Shown here in pieces: positions 26,512-34,643 of a stretch of DNA of 36,256 nucleotides. The position numbers were made by a program, and so were the translations under genes. This DNA comes from Planctomycetia bacterium (GTDB lineage: Bacteria > Planctomycetota > UBA1135 > GCA-002686595), in contig SYGM01000126.1 in NCBI GenBank assembly GCA_005799545.1, positions 1 to 36,256 on the forward strand, given 5' to 3'. The notes below the pieces were generated by a model that had not been told where the DNA came from, did not search any database, and saw nothing but the letters and a program-made list of their open reading frames with translations. Positions within the stretch are counted from its first letter, which is position 1; the number at the start of each line of letters is the position of its first letter.

Positions 26512-28939
26512 GAAAGTCATCGCCGTAGGGATTCTCGGGTTGTGTGGCAGCGTCTTCGCAGAGGAGAAGACGCTGTTTGACGGTCGCAAGATGCTTGATG
26601 TGGCCTTCAAGGGCCGCGCTTGGAGCGTGCAAAAAGGTGCGCTGGAATGCCAAGGAGAATCCAACCAATTGCTGGCCAGCGAAAGGCTCGGCGCCGGACC
26701 CTTCCTGCTGCAGGCCACGATCGAGCTGCCCGATCGCACCGGTCACCACAGCGCGCTGATCCTCGGCCCGAGCCGACTGTGCCTTGACGGGCCGGACAAG
26801 CAGCCCTTCGTGGAAGGACCGCTGTTCGGAGGGGCCCGTGTCCTGCTGGGGGAAGCCGGCAAGCTGCTTCAGAACGGCAAGAGCTTCCGCGTCGAGCTCA
26901 GCCGCTCCGAAGGCCAGCTCATCGTCCGATTCGACGGCCAGATCGTGCTGCAGCGCGCGTGCGCCGACAACGAAGTGGGCAGCTTCGCGATCTCTCCCGG
27001 AAACGCGCGGTTGCGACTGCTGCGCTGGACGGTCGACGGCAATCTGATGCAGCCTCCGATCGAGCATGCTCCCAATCGGCAACCTGCCATCGATGCGGCC
27101 GTGGAGCGCGGCGTCGCGCACCTGATCTCTCGTCAGCTTCGCGACGGCTCATGGTCGTGCAATCAACGCGGCTTTCCCACCGGGCAGACGGCGCTCAGCG
27201 TCTACACGCTGCTGCGTGCGGGATTGAGCGTTGACCACCCGTCCGTTGCGCGCGGTCTGGCCTACCTGGATCAGAACACGCCGGAGGAAACGTATTCCTC
27301 CGGCTTTGCGCTGATGTGCTGGGAGGCGACGCTCGAGGAACGCTACAAGCCGCGCATGGAGGTCGTGCTGGAAAACCTCCTCGATTGGCAAAGGGCGGGT
27401 GCCTGGAGCTATCCCGAAGCTCCGCTCGATGCCTTCTCGGGCTGGTCGGGCATGCCGGGCAATCCGGATCTGTCCAACATCCAGTACGCGGTGCTGGGGT
27501 TGCGGGCGGCCAACCATGCGGGGCTCAAAGTGCCGGAGAAGATCTGGCTGGAGGTGATGGACACGGTGATGCGCCTGCAGCCCGAGTCGGTCAATGTCGA
27601 GGTGCCGTTGGCCAGCGGACAGACCGGCACGGGCACGATTCCGATCGCCGGCTTCGCCTACCATGACGGAGCCGCGCCCTCGGCCTCGATGACGGCGGCA
27701 GGCGTCGCCGTGCTGCGCATCTGTCGCCAGGAGCTGGGCACCAAGATTACGCCCAAGCTCGCGATGGACAGTCTGCGGGCGATCGAGCTGGGCGTGAACT
27801 GGCTGGGCTACCACTTCAACGCGGAACAGAACTACGGCGGCGACGATACCTGGATCTACTACATGCTCTACGGCATCGAGCGCGTCGGAACTCTCGGTGA
27901 GGCGCACAAGCTCGGCACGCACGACTGGTACGCCGAGGGCGTGGACTATGTGCTGCGCACACAGAAGCCCGAGGGGTACTGGACGCGGACACCCAGCAAC
28001 TGGCACACGCACCCGGATGAGTACGACACCTGCTTCGCGATCCTGTTCCTGAAGCGCGCATCGCGCCCGGTGGTGCGCACCGGGGGACCTGCGCAGTTCC
28101 AGCCCAAGGAAAAGCTGCTGCCGGACAACAACGCCGCCGTTGCGTTCCGCGCCAGCGGGCGTACGTCAATCTACATGTGGCTGACCGGCTTCAGCGACGC
28201 GACCCTGCGCAAGCACGGCGGCGATTCCGGCTCCTCCCTGCGCGTGGCGCGCGTCGAGTATCTCGCCGACGGCCGAGTGGTGGCGAGCGTCGAGGGCAAT
28301 CCCCTCAAGGGCTGGACCACGGAGGACTACGCCGTGCGCATCAGCCTCGATCAGCCGGGCACCTACAAGGTGAAGGCGCGCGTGCATCTCGTGGCGGCTG
28401 ATGCCGGAGCCGAGGAGCGCAATCCCTCCGCCGTCGTGGAATCCAAGGAGGTGAGCGTCGTGTCCGATGGCGTGTTCCTGCCGTGGATGAAGCTGGCGGC
28501 GGAATCCCGCTCACGCAATCTGCTGCAGGGACTCACGCCCAATGTCACGACCAGCTCGCGCGACGGGGGTCACGGACTCGGGAATGCGGCCTTTGACGGA
28601 TTCGAGGCCACGCGCTGGCTGTGCGAGGAGAAGGACGCCGCGCCGACGATCACGATGCAGCTGCCCAAGGCGGTCAAGGCGCGCTCGCTGGTGCTCGGGC
28701 CTGCTCAGAACAACGCCTATCTGCGCGGGGAGTTCGCGCGCATCACCAAGCTTTCGGTGCGCATCAACAAGGAGAAGGAGCCTTTCGTGATCGAGGTGCG
28801 AGGCGATGAGCTTGAGCCCATCGTGCACACGTTCGCGAAGGAGACGCCCATTTCACGCCTCGAGATCCGCATCCTGGGGCGCGAAAACGGCCGAGCCGGC
28901 GCACGCGCCGGCTTCAGCGACATTCATCTGGAAAAGTGA
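26510..28939 (+). CDS. Secreted three-part protein: DUF1080/LamG-like domain, prenyltransferase/squalene-cyclase repeats, discoidin-like domain
   Basis: About 809 residues with a signal peptide (MKVIAVGILGLCGSVFAE). Residues about 20-175 look like a concanavalin-type DUF1080/3-keto-disaccharide-hydrolase-like domain (EKTLFDGRKMLDVAFKG, KSFRVELSRSEGQLIVRFDG). Residues about 190-530 are alpha/alpha-barrel repeats of the prenyltransferase/squalene-oxidase type (AVERGVAHLISRQLRDGSWS, GVDYVLRTQKPEGYWTRTP). A beta-sandwich region and a final F5/8-type discoidin-like domain (from about 665: NLLQGLTPNVTTSSRDGG, AFDGFEATRWLCE) follow. No squalene-cyclase DXDD acid motif is evident, so terpenoid cyclisation is unlikely. 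Such combinations are typical of planctomycete secretomes and their function is unknown. It sits head to head with the M60 gene. Confidence 0.75.
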   Translation: MKVIAVGILGLCGSVFAEEKTLFDGRKMLDVAFKGRAWSVQKGALECQGESNQLLASERLGAGPFLLQATIELPDRTGHHSALILGPSRLCLDGPDKQPFVEGPLFGGARVLLGEAGKLLQNGKSFRVELSRSEGQLIVRFDGQIVLQRACADNEVGSFAISPGNARLRLLRWTVDGNLMQPPIEHAPNRQPAIDAAVERGVAHLISRQLRDGSWSCNQRGFPTGQTALSVYTLLRAGLSVDHPSVARGLAYLDQNTPEETYSSGFALMCWEATLEERYKPRMEVVLENLLDWQRAGAWSYPEAPLDAFSGWSGMPGNPDLSNIQYAVLGLRAANHAGLKVPEKIWLEVMDTVMRLQPESVNVEVPLASGQTGTGTIPIAGFAYHDGAAPSASMTAAGVAVLRICRQELGTKITPKLAMDSLRAIELGVNWLGYHFNAEQNYGGDDTWIYYMLYGIERVGTLGEAHKLGTHDWYAEGVDYVLRTQKPEGYWTRTPSNWHTHPDEYDTCFAILFLKRASRPVVRTGGPAQFQPKEKLLPDNNAAVAFRASGRTSIYMWLTGFSDATLRKHGGDSGSSLRVARVEYLADGRVVASVEGNPLKGWTTEDYAVRISLDQPGTYKVKARVHLVAADAGAEERNPSAVVESKEVSVVSDGVFLPWMKLAAESRSRNLLQGLTPNVTTSSRDGGHGLGNAAFDGFEATRWLCEEKDAAPTITMQLPKAVKARSLVLGPAQNNAYLRGEFARITKLSVRINKEKEPFVIEVRGDELEPIVHTFAKETPISRLEIRILGRENGRAGARAGFSDIHLEK

Positions 28940-28967
28940 TTTCCGGGAAGTGGCTGCAGGAAGCGGC

Positions 28968-31205
28968 CTACTTCAGGCGCACCTCGCGGATGCGCCACCA
29001 GCGATCCTGCGAGCGAGTGATGCGCACGCGCAGCGCGGTGATCGTCCTGCCGGAAAGATCGACCGCGATGCGCTCGCCCGAGACCTCGGCCAGCGTCTGG
29101 AAGTTCACGCCGTCCGGTGAGATTTCCACCACGGCAGCCTGCGGGAAGTCGGCGGCCTGCTCGGCATCGCCGCTGAGAATCTCCAGCGAGGAAAGTGCGC
29201 GCGCACCGGCAAGCTGCAGGCGCAGATAGTCGCCTGCGACCAGGCTGGCGTTGGAGACGGCTGAGGTGTTCTCATCGCCATCGAAGGCGCGCTCCAGGCC
29301 GCGCGTGTGGCTGGCGCTGACAAGCATCGGACCCGGCAGCGCCAGCGCCTCGGTGCGGAAGCTCTCGCGCGAGTTGCTCCGGAACACACGCGCCTTGATC
29401 CAGACGGGGCCCGACGGCAGCGGCGTGGGACCGTCCCCGCGCGCGCTGTCCATGGTCGGCTCGGAGCCGTCCAGCGTGTAACGGACCTGCGCGCCGGCGA
29501 AAGGCGGGCGGAAGCTCAGCTGCAGGCTGGTGCCCGCCGCAGTCCACTGGAGCAGCGTATCGAGCGCGGCCGGAGCCATCGGCCGGTAGTTGACGCCCAT
29601 CCACTCCAGACGCCGGGAGTGCACCTCCATGCGCGCGAGGAAGTTCGTCAGATCGCGCGTGTCGCGCGGACTCCAGGTGCGCTCGGCGATCGCGCACTCG
29701 CGCGGCCAGGTCATGTACTCGACCTGACGCGCGTTGGGGATGTACTCGCTCCACAGGTTGCCCTGAGCACCCAGCACATGCCGCTGCTTGTCGGCGGCAA
29801 GACCTTCGGGAATCGGCTCGTAGAGATACACCTCGTCGATCGGCGAGTAGCCGCCGATCGCCTTGGGTTCGCCGCTGCGGGCCTGATAGTGGTCCAGATA
29901 GAGCTCCGCGTTGGGGGACATGACGACGTCGTGGCCCGCGCTCGCCGCCGCCAGGCCGCCGCTGGTGCCACGCCAGCTCATCACGGCCGCATTGGGAGCC
30001 AGACCACCCTCCAGGATCTCATCCCAACCGATCACGCGCCGACCCTTGGCGTTGACGAAGCGCTCCACACGCTTCAGGAACCAGCTCTGCAGCTGCTCGA
30101 CGTCGGCGAGCTGCTCGTTTGCCATGCGCGCACGGCACTTGGCGCACTTTTTCCACTCCTCGCGCGGGACTTCGTCGCCACCGAGGTGGATGAAGGTCGA
30201 GGGGAACAGCTCGAAGATCTCCGTCAGTACATTTTCGAGGAACTCGAATGTGGCCTCGTTGCCCGGGCAGTAGATGCCGGCGTGCACTCCCGCCGGCACA
30301 TCGCGGTCGAAGGGCCCGCCCGTGCAGGAGAACTCCGGATGAGCCGCCAGCGCCGCGATCGAGTGTCCCGGCATTTCGATCTCGGGCACCACAGTGATGT
30401 GCCGTGCCGCCGCGTAGGAGACGACCTCACGAACCTCCTCCTGCGTGTAGAAGCCGCCGTAGCGGCCGTCCTTGTCGTAGGTCGTGCTGTCGGCAGGGTC
30501 GAGGCCGAAGCCGGTCGCGCTGCGCCAGGCGCCGATTTCGGTCAGGCGCGGGTACTTGGCGATGGCAATGCGCCAGCCGTGGTCATCCACGATGTGCCAG
30601 TGAAAGGTGTTGATCTTGTGGGCCGCGAGCTGGTCGATGCAGCGTTTGACCTCGTCCTTGGTGAAGAAGTGCCGCGAGACATCGAGCATCCAGCCCCGCC
30701 AGGGAAAGCGCGGCTGGTCGCGGATGAACAGGGCCGGCGCCTTCCACTCGACGTCCTTCTGCGGAGTGCGCGCGAAGATCTCCGGCGGGAACAGCTGGCG
30801 CAGCGTCTGGGCAGCGTAGTAGAGGCCTGCATCGCCGCCGGCACGGATCAGCACGGAGTCCGTGTTGACCTCGAGCACGTAGCCCTCGCTCCCCAGCGAT
30901 GGGTCGGCCTTCTCGCGCGTGAACAGGATGCTGCCCTTGACGCGCTCGGTGCCTTCTTCGGTGCCGAGCACCATGCCCGTCGAGGGCACCAGCCAAGAGA
31001 CCAGCGCGCCGGCCGCCTGCAGCGCGCCGGCATCCTTGGGCGGCACGAGGATGCGCGTGCTGGCCTTGAGCTCGAAGTCGGGCTCCTTGTAGCGGCTCAA
31101 GCTCACCGGTTGGGGCACCAGCGCGGGGACGGCAGGCTGTTGGACGGGAGCGGGATGCACAGTGGCCGGAAGGGCCAGAAGAAGTCCGAGGAAAGTCGCC
31201 AGCAT
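28968..31205 (-). CDS. Secreted GH20 beta-N-acetylhexosaminidase
   Basis: About 745 residues with a signal peptide. A GH20b-like N-terminal domain (about 30-160) precedes the catalytic barrel starting RFPWRGWMLDVSRHF. Catalytic pair D344-E345 in FIHLGGDEVPREEW; also NTFHWHIVDDHGWRIAI, VVPEIEMPGHSIAAL, VIGWDEILEGGL and the substrate-binding VLGAQGNLWSEYI. After the barrel come a chitobiase C-terminal-like segment (VRYTLDGSEPTMDS) and a discoidin-like end. It would remove terminal GlcNAc or GalNAc from glycans or chitin fragments. The start is ATG 31205 rather than GTG 31214, supported by TAGGCT 9 bases upstream of the ATG. Its 3' end converges on the preceding gene with a 28-base gap. Confidence 0.95.
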   Translation of the reverse strand: MLATFLGLLLALPATVHPAPVQQPAVPALVPQPVSLSRYKEPDFELKASTRILVPPKDAGALQAAGALVSWLVPSTGMVLGTEEGTERVKGSILFTREKADPSLGSEGYVLEVNTDSVLIRAGGDAGLYYAAQTLRQLFPPEIFARTPQKDVEWKAPALFIRDQPRFPWRGWMLDVSRHFFTKDEVKRCIDQLAAHKINTFHWHIVDDHGWRIAIAKYPRLTEIGAWRSATGFGLDPADSTTYDKDGRYGGFYTQEEVREVVSYAAARHITVVPEIEMPGHSIAALAAHPEFSCTGGPFDRDVPAGVHAGIYCPGNEATFEFLENVLTEIFELFPSTFIHLGGDEVPREEWKKCAKCRARMANEQLADVEQLQSWFLKRVERFVNAKGRRVIGWDEILEGGLAPNAAVMSWRGTSGGLAAASAGHDVVMSPNAELYLDHYQARSGEPKAIGGYSPIDEVYLYEPIPEGLAADKQRHVLGAQGNLWSEYIPNARQVEYMTWPRECAIAERTWSPRDTRDLTNFLARMEVHSRRLEWMGVNYRPMAPAALDTLLQWTAAGTSLQLSFRPPFAGAQVRYTLDGSEPTMDSARGDGPTPLPSGPVWIKARVFRSNSRESFRTEALALPGPMLVSASHTRGLERAFDGDENTSAVSNASLVAGDYLRLQLAGARALSSLEILSGDAEQAADFPQAAVVEISPDGVNFQTLAEVSGERIAVDLSGRTITALRVRITRSQDRWWRIREVRLK

Positions 31206-31265
31206 GGTCTCCACAGCCTACCGTGGAGCGGATTCCCGCCCCAGTGGTACTCTCTTGCTGCCGCC
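31206..31265. promoter_or_regulatory. Divergent control region between the GH20 gene and ffh
   Basis: Sixty bases. Minus strand TAGGCT (31220-31215) is 9 bases before the GH20 ATG. Plus strand TACTCT (31248-31253) is 12 bases before the ffh ATG. An inverted repeat CTCCAC (31209-31214) and GTGGAG (31223-31228), with an 8-base loop, surrounds the GH20 -10-like box and could be an operator or RNA hairpin. No strong -35 box is seen. Confidence 0.4.
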
Positions 31266-32867
31266 ATGTTCGAAAGCCTCACGCAACGCCTAACTCAGTC
31301 CTTCTCATTCCTGCGCGACAAGAAGGAGCTGACGCCCGAGAACATCGAGGAGGGACTGCGCGCCGTTCGCACCGCCCTGCTCGAGGCCGATGTGCATTTC
31401 AAGGTCGTGCAGGACTTCACGGAGAAGGTGAAGGTTCACGCGCTGGGCTCCAAGCGCCTGCAGGGCGTCGATGCCAGCCAGCAGTTCATCGGGAGCTTCC
31501 ACCACGAACTGGTGCAGCTGCTCGGTCCCAAGGACGCGCGCATCGACTTCGCCAAGAACGGCCCGACGATCGTGCTGATGGCGGGTCTGCAGGGTGCGGG
31601 CAAGACCACCACCTGCGCCAAGCTCGCCAAGCGCATGCGCGACACGCAGGGCCGCCGCCCGCTGCTGGTCGCTGCGGACGTCAAGCGCCCCGCCGCCGTG
31701 GAACAGCTGCGCGTGCTCGGTCGCCAGCTCAACGTGCCCGTCTTCCACAAGGACGGCGCTGATCCGGTCGAACAATGCGTGCAGGGTCTCATCGAGGCCC
31801 GCCGCCAGGGTCTGGACTTCGTGATTCTCGACACTGCCGGACGCCTGCACATCGATGCGGAGCTGATGGACGAGGTCAAGCGCATCGCCGCCGCCGTGAA
31901 GCCCACGGCGACCGTGCTCGTCGTCGATGCGATGACCGGTCAGGATGCCGTCAATTCCGCCAAGGCTTTCAATGAGGCGCTGGAGCTTTCCGGCGTGATC
32001 CTCACCAAGCTTGATGGCGATGCGCGCGGCGGTGCCGCCGTGAGTCTCAAGGCGATCACGGGTAAGCCGATCCTGTTCGCCGGCGTCGGCGAGAAGATCG
32101 ACGACCTCGATGCCTTCTATGTCGAGCGCATGGCGGGCCGCATCCTCGGCATGGGCGATGTCGTCGGCCTCGTGGAGAAGGCCCAGTCGGCGATCAGCGA
32201 GAAGGAGGCTCAGGCTTCGTTCGAGAAGCTGGTGATGGGCGACTTCACGCTCGAGGACATGCTCGCGCAGCTGCGCATGATCCGCAAACTCGGTCCCATG
32301 AAGAAGGTGCTGGGCATGATGCCCGGAATGGGGCAGCACGCCGGCGCGCTCGACATCGACGAGAAGCAGATGAACCGGCTCGAAGCGCTGTTCACTTCGA
32401 TGACACCGCGCGAGCGTCTGCAGCCGGATGTGATCGACATGAGCCGGCGCCGTCGGATCGCCAAGGGCGCAGGTCAGGAGATCGCGGCCGTCAATGAGCT
32501 CTTGAAGCGCCACAAGGACATGAAGCTCCTCATGCGCCAGCTCAACAAGATGGGGCTGGCCTCGCAGTTCGGGGCCAAGCAGAAGGAGGCGGCCCTCAAG
32601 GGACTGTCCGACAGCGGCGAGCTGGCCTCCGAGAGCGGGGGCGGCGGCCTGCTGGGCGGGCTGGGTTCTGGTCTGGGCTCCTTGGGCAAGGGCATCGGCG
32701 GCCTGTTCGGCGGGGGTGGGGGCATGCCTCAGCTGCCTCCTGGAATGGGCCCGGGCATGGGACCCGGAGCAGGGCCGGGGATGGGGGGCGCCAACCCCTT
32801 CGGAACCCGTCCCATGGGCTCCTCCGCGACCCGTCAGTCCGGCAAGAAGAAGAAAAAGAAGCGCTGA
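31266..32867 (+). CDS. ffh: Signal recognition particle GTPase Ffh (SRP54)
   Basis: A 533-residue protein with the N domain (MFESLTQRLTQSFSFLRDKK), the GTPase domain (P-loop MAGLQGAGKTTTCAKLA, ADVKRPAAVEQL, DTAGRLHID, LTKLDGDARGGAA, FAGVGEKIDDL) and the methionine-rich M domain that binds SRP RNA and signal peptides (KLGPMKKVLGMMPGMGQ and MSRRRRIAKGAG). It targets nascent membrane proteins to FtsY. After the M domain there is an extension of roughly 85 residues, first Gly-rich (GGGGLLGGLGSGLGSLG), then Met/Pro/Gly, ending in a run of lysines. The frame is open far upstream, but homology starts at 31266. Confidence 0.96.
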   Translation: MFESLTQRLTQSFSFLRDKKELTPENIEEGLRAVRTALLEADVHFKVVQDFTEKVKVHALGSKRLQGVDASQQFIGSFHHELVQLLGPKDARIDFAKNGPTIVLMAGLQGAGKTTTCAKLAKRMRDTQGRRPLLVAADVKRPAAVEQLRVLGRQLNVPVFHKDGADPVEQCVQGLIEARRQGLDFVILDTAGRLHIDAELMDEVKRIAAAVKPTATVLVVDAMTGQDAVNSAKAFNEALELSGVILTKLDGDARGGAAVSLKAITGKPILFAGVGEKIDDLDAFYVERMAGRILGMGDVVGLVEKAQSAISEKEAQASFEKLVMGDFTLEDMLAQLRMIRKLGPMKKVLGMMPGMGQHAGALDIDEKQMNRLEALFTSMTPRERLQPDVIDMSRRRRIAKGAGQEIAAVNELLKRHKDMKLLMRQLNKMGLASQFGAKQKEAALKGLSDSGELASESGGGGLLGGLGSGLGSLGKGIGGLFGGGGGMPQLPPGMGPGMGPGAGPGMGGANPFGTRPMGSSATRQSGKKKKKKR

Positions 32868-32987
32868 GCCGCCTCGCGAGGCTTGCCACAGGGGGGGAAA
32901 TCGTGTTTCATATTCGCCCCCTCGGGTCGGCGGGCGCCTTCTGCGCCGGCCGGGCCCATTGAGGGCATCGAAGAAACAAAACCACTC

Positions 32988-33401
32988 ATGGCAGTTGTCA
33001 TCCGTCTCCGTCGAACCGGTCGCACGAACCTTCCCTGCTTCCGCATCACCGTCACCGACTCGCGCTTTCCGCGCGACGGTCGTTCGCTGGAGACGATCGG
33101 CCTCTACGATCCGCTGAAGAAGGATCGCACGCAGGCGGTCAAGGTCGACGCCGAGCGCGTCGCGCATTGGATGCAGCACGGCGCCAAGCCCAGCGACATC
33201 GTTGCTTCGATCTTCCGCCGCCACGGCATTCCCATGCCGAGCAAGGCCAAGGTCGTGCGCGAGCGCAACCGCTCCGGCAAGACGGCGACCGCCAAGCGCC
33301 GCACCGGCACCAAGGAAGCGCGTCTGGCAGCCAAGGCTGCCCGCGCCAGCGCACGCAAGGCCGCCAAGAAGGCTGCTGCTCCCGCTGCGGAGCAGGCCTG
33401 A
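32988..33401 (+). CDS. rpsP: 30S ribosomal protein bS16 with long basic C-terminal extension
   Basis: A 137-residue protein. The first 80 or so residues are canonical bS16 (MAVVIRLRRTGRTNLPCFRI, DSRFPRDGRSLETIGLYDP, DAERVAHWMQHGAKPSDI). The remaining 50 or so are a Lys/Arg/Ala-rich tail (RRTGTKEARLAAKAARASA, RKAAKKAAAP), longer than typical bS16 of about 80-90 residues. The ATG at 32988 was chosen by homology; the frame is open 35 codons upstream. The 120-base leader has a weak promoter-like TTGCCA/TTCATA pair (32883 and 32907, 18-base spacer) and a GC-rich hairpin (GGCGC-CTTCT-GCGCC). The common partners rimM, trmD and rplS do not follow. Confidence 0.95.
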   Translation: MAVVIRLRRTGRTNLPCFRITVTDSRFPRDGRSLETIGLYDPLKKDRTQAVKVDAERVAHWMQHGAKPSDIVASIFRRHGIPMPSKAKVVRERNRSGKTATAKRRTGTKEARLAAKAARASARKAAKKAAAPAAEQA

Positions 33402-33426
33402 TTCGCTCCTCCGGCTCGATTTTTTT
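33388..33426 (+). terminator. Possible terminator or attenuator after rpsP
   Basis: CGGAG (33388-33392) can pair with CTCCG (33409-33413), and an alternative pairing GGAGC/GCTCC exists in the same span. A run of seven T residues lies at 33420-33426. The stem is short and separated from the T run by six bases, so termination may be partial. The stem includes the rpsP stop. Confidence 0.3.
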
Positions 33427-33482
33427 CAGTTCCACGGGCCTAGCCCGCACCGGCGGTTCGCTTCCGCCCTCAGAACTCCCGC

Positions 33483-34637
33483 GTGTCCAAGAAGAACGAA
33501 CAACTGCAGAAGCTCTTCAAGAAGGTCACGGTTCGCGTGAGCCTTCCCAAGGTGGTCGAGGGCATGCCGCTCCTGGAGCAGGGCATGCTCGCAGTGCTCG
33601 TGCGCCACATGCCGCAAGAGAAGGCCGAGTCCTTCATCGCAGCACTGAAGAAGGCCTACCCGGAGTGGAATGAAGTTCGCGTCTGCCAGACCGAAGAAAT
33701 CGCTGCGGCGATTCGCGGCGGCAAGGCCTCACGCGACAAGCTGAGCCCGCTGTTCCCGCCCGCTCGTGATGCGCGCGAGTACCTGCAGGAGGTCTTCCAG
33801 AAGACGCACGGCATGGAGCTGGATTCGCTGCGCGACGACCCCGCGGGCAACGCCAAGGCTCTCGCGCAGATGCCAGTGCTCGGCACCGCCGCGACCGCGC
33901 AGGTGCTGGCCCTCGCCAATGGCGGCAAGCTGCCGATTCATCCGCCGCTGGTGCGCCTGCTGGAGCGCACAGGCGTTGTCGCCAAGGGCGGGCTCAAGAA
34001 GGCCAAGGATCTGGGCGAGTTCTTCCCCGAGGGTGACAACTCCACGCTGGAGCGCGTGGGCGAAGTCGTCGATCGCTGGTGCCATCAGAAGCAGCCGATC
34101 TGCCAGGAATGCGTGCTGGTCGAGGACTGCCCGTTCGGCAAGAAGGCCTTCCAGGAGTGGAAGGTGCAGCAGGCCCGTGCTGCGGCCCAGCGCGAGCGCG
34201 AGGAAGCACGTCGCGCCGTGCTCGAGAAGAAGGAGCAGGAGCGTCTGGCCAAGGAAGCTGCGCGCCTCGCCAAGAAGAACGAGATCATCCGCCAGAAGCA
34301 GGAGCGCGAAACCGCGCGCAAGGCCGCCATCGACGCCAAGAAGAAAGCAGTCGAAGCGGAGAAGCAGAAGAAGCTCGCGGAGGCCGCCAAGCTGAAGCTC
34401 GAAGCTCAGAAGGCCAAGGAGAAGGCCGCGCTCGCCAAGCAGAAGGCCGCGGAAGCTGCCAAGAAGAAGGCCGAGGCCGAAGCTGCGAAGAAGGAAGCCG
34501 CCAAGAAGGAAGCTCTGAAAAAAGAAGCAGCCCGGAAGGAAGCGGCGAAGAAGGAAGCTGCGAAGAAGGAGGCTGCCAAGAAGGAAGCGGCTCGCAAGAA
34601 GGCCGAGGCCGCGAAGAAAGCGGCCAAGAAGAAGTAG
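33483..34637 (+). CDS. Endonuclease III-like [4Fe-4S] protein lacking catalytic residues, with a Lys/Glu/Ala-rich tail
   Basis: A 384-residue protein starting at GTG. Residues about 25-220 follow the endonuclease III (HhH-GPD) layout, ending in a complete iron-sulfur loop, C200-X6-C207-X2-C210-X5-C216 (WCHQKQPICQECVLVEDC), the same spacing as E. coli Nth. The hairpin that reads LPGVGRKTA in Nth reads MPVLGTAATA here, so the catalytic Lys is lost; the Nth VDTHIFRV segment aligns with PIHPPLVRL, so the catalytic Asp is lost. Residues about 230-384 are almost entirely Lys, Glu, Ala and Arg (KKEAAKKEAARKKAEAAKK), a likely long charged helix or histone-H1-like tail. I infer a DNA-binding, non-cleaving protein; the function is unknown. 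It lies between rpsP and maf. Confidence 0.75.
   Translation: MSKKNEQLQKLFKKVTVRVSLPKVVEGMPLLEQGMLAVLVRHMPQEKAESFIAALKKAYPEWNEVRVCQTEEIAAAIRGGKASRDKLSPLFPPARDAREYLQEVFQKTHGMELDSLRDDPAGNAKALAQMPVLGTAATAQVLALANGGKLPIHPPLVRLLERTGVVAKGGLKKAKDLGEFFPEGDNSTLERVGEVVDRWCHQKQPICQECVLVEDCPFGKKAFQEWKVQQARAAAQREREEARRAVLEKKEQERLAKEAARLAKKNEIIRQKQERETARKAAIDAKKKAVEAEKQKKLAEAAKLKLEAQKAKEKAALAKQKAAEAAKKKAEAEAAKKEAAKKEALKKEAARKEAAKKEAAKKEAAKKEAARKKAEAAKKAAKKK
34480..34634 (+). repeat. Purine-rich low-complexity repeat encoding the KKEAA-type tail
   Basis: Imperfect tandem units of about 15 bases built on AAGAAGGAAGCTGCG encode Lys-Lys-Glu-Ala-Ala repeats at the 3' end of the endonuclease III-like gene. One strand is strongly purine-rich. 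The repeat number is likely to vary between strains by slippage. Confidence 0.75.
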
Positions 34638-34643
34638 GCCGCC

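Noticed and set aside
26510-28939. Squalene-hopene cyclase for hopanoid synthesis
   Set aside because: The protein is secreted, flanked by sugar-binding-type domains and shows no DXDD motif, so the repeat fold alone does not support that function.
29307-31265. Long in-frame upstream extension of ffh
   Set aside because: It lies antisense to the GH20 gene, and SRP54 homology begins exactly at the ATG at 31266.
32871-32882. Perfect 12-base palindrome GCCTCGCGAGGC after ffh
   Set aside because: No T tract follows, and short GC palindromes are expected at this base composition; could be a weak terminator, but not supported.
31305-33224. Minus-strand open frame of 639 codons opposite ffh and rpsP
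   Set aside because: Shadow of two well-conserved plus-strand genes.
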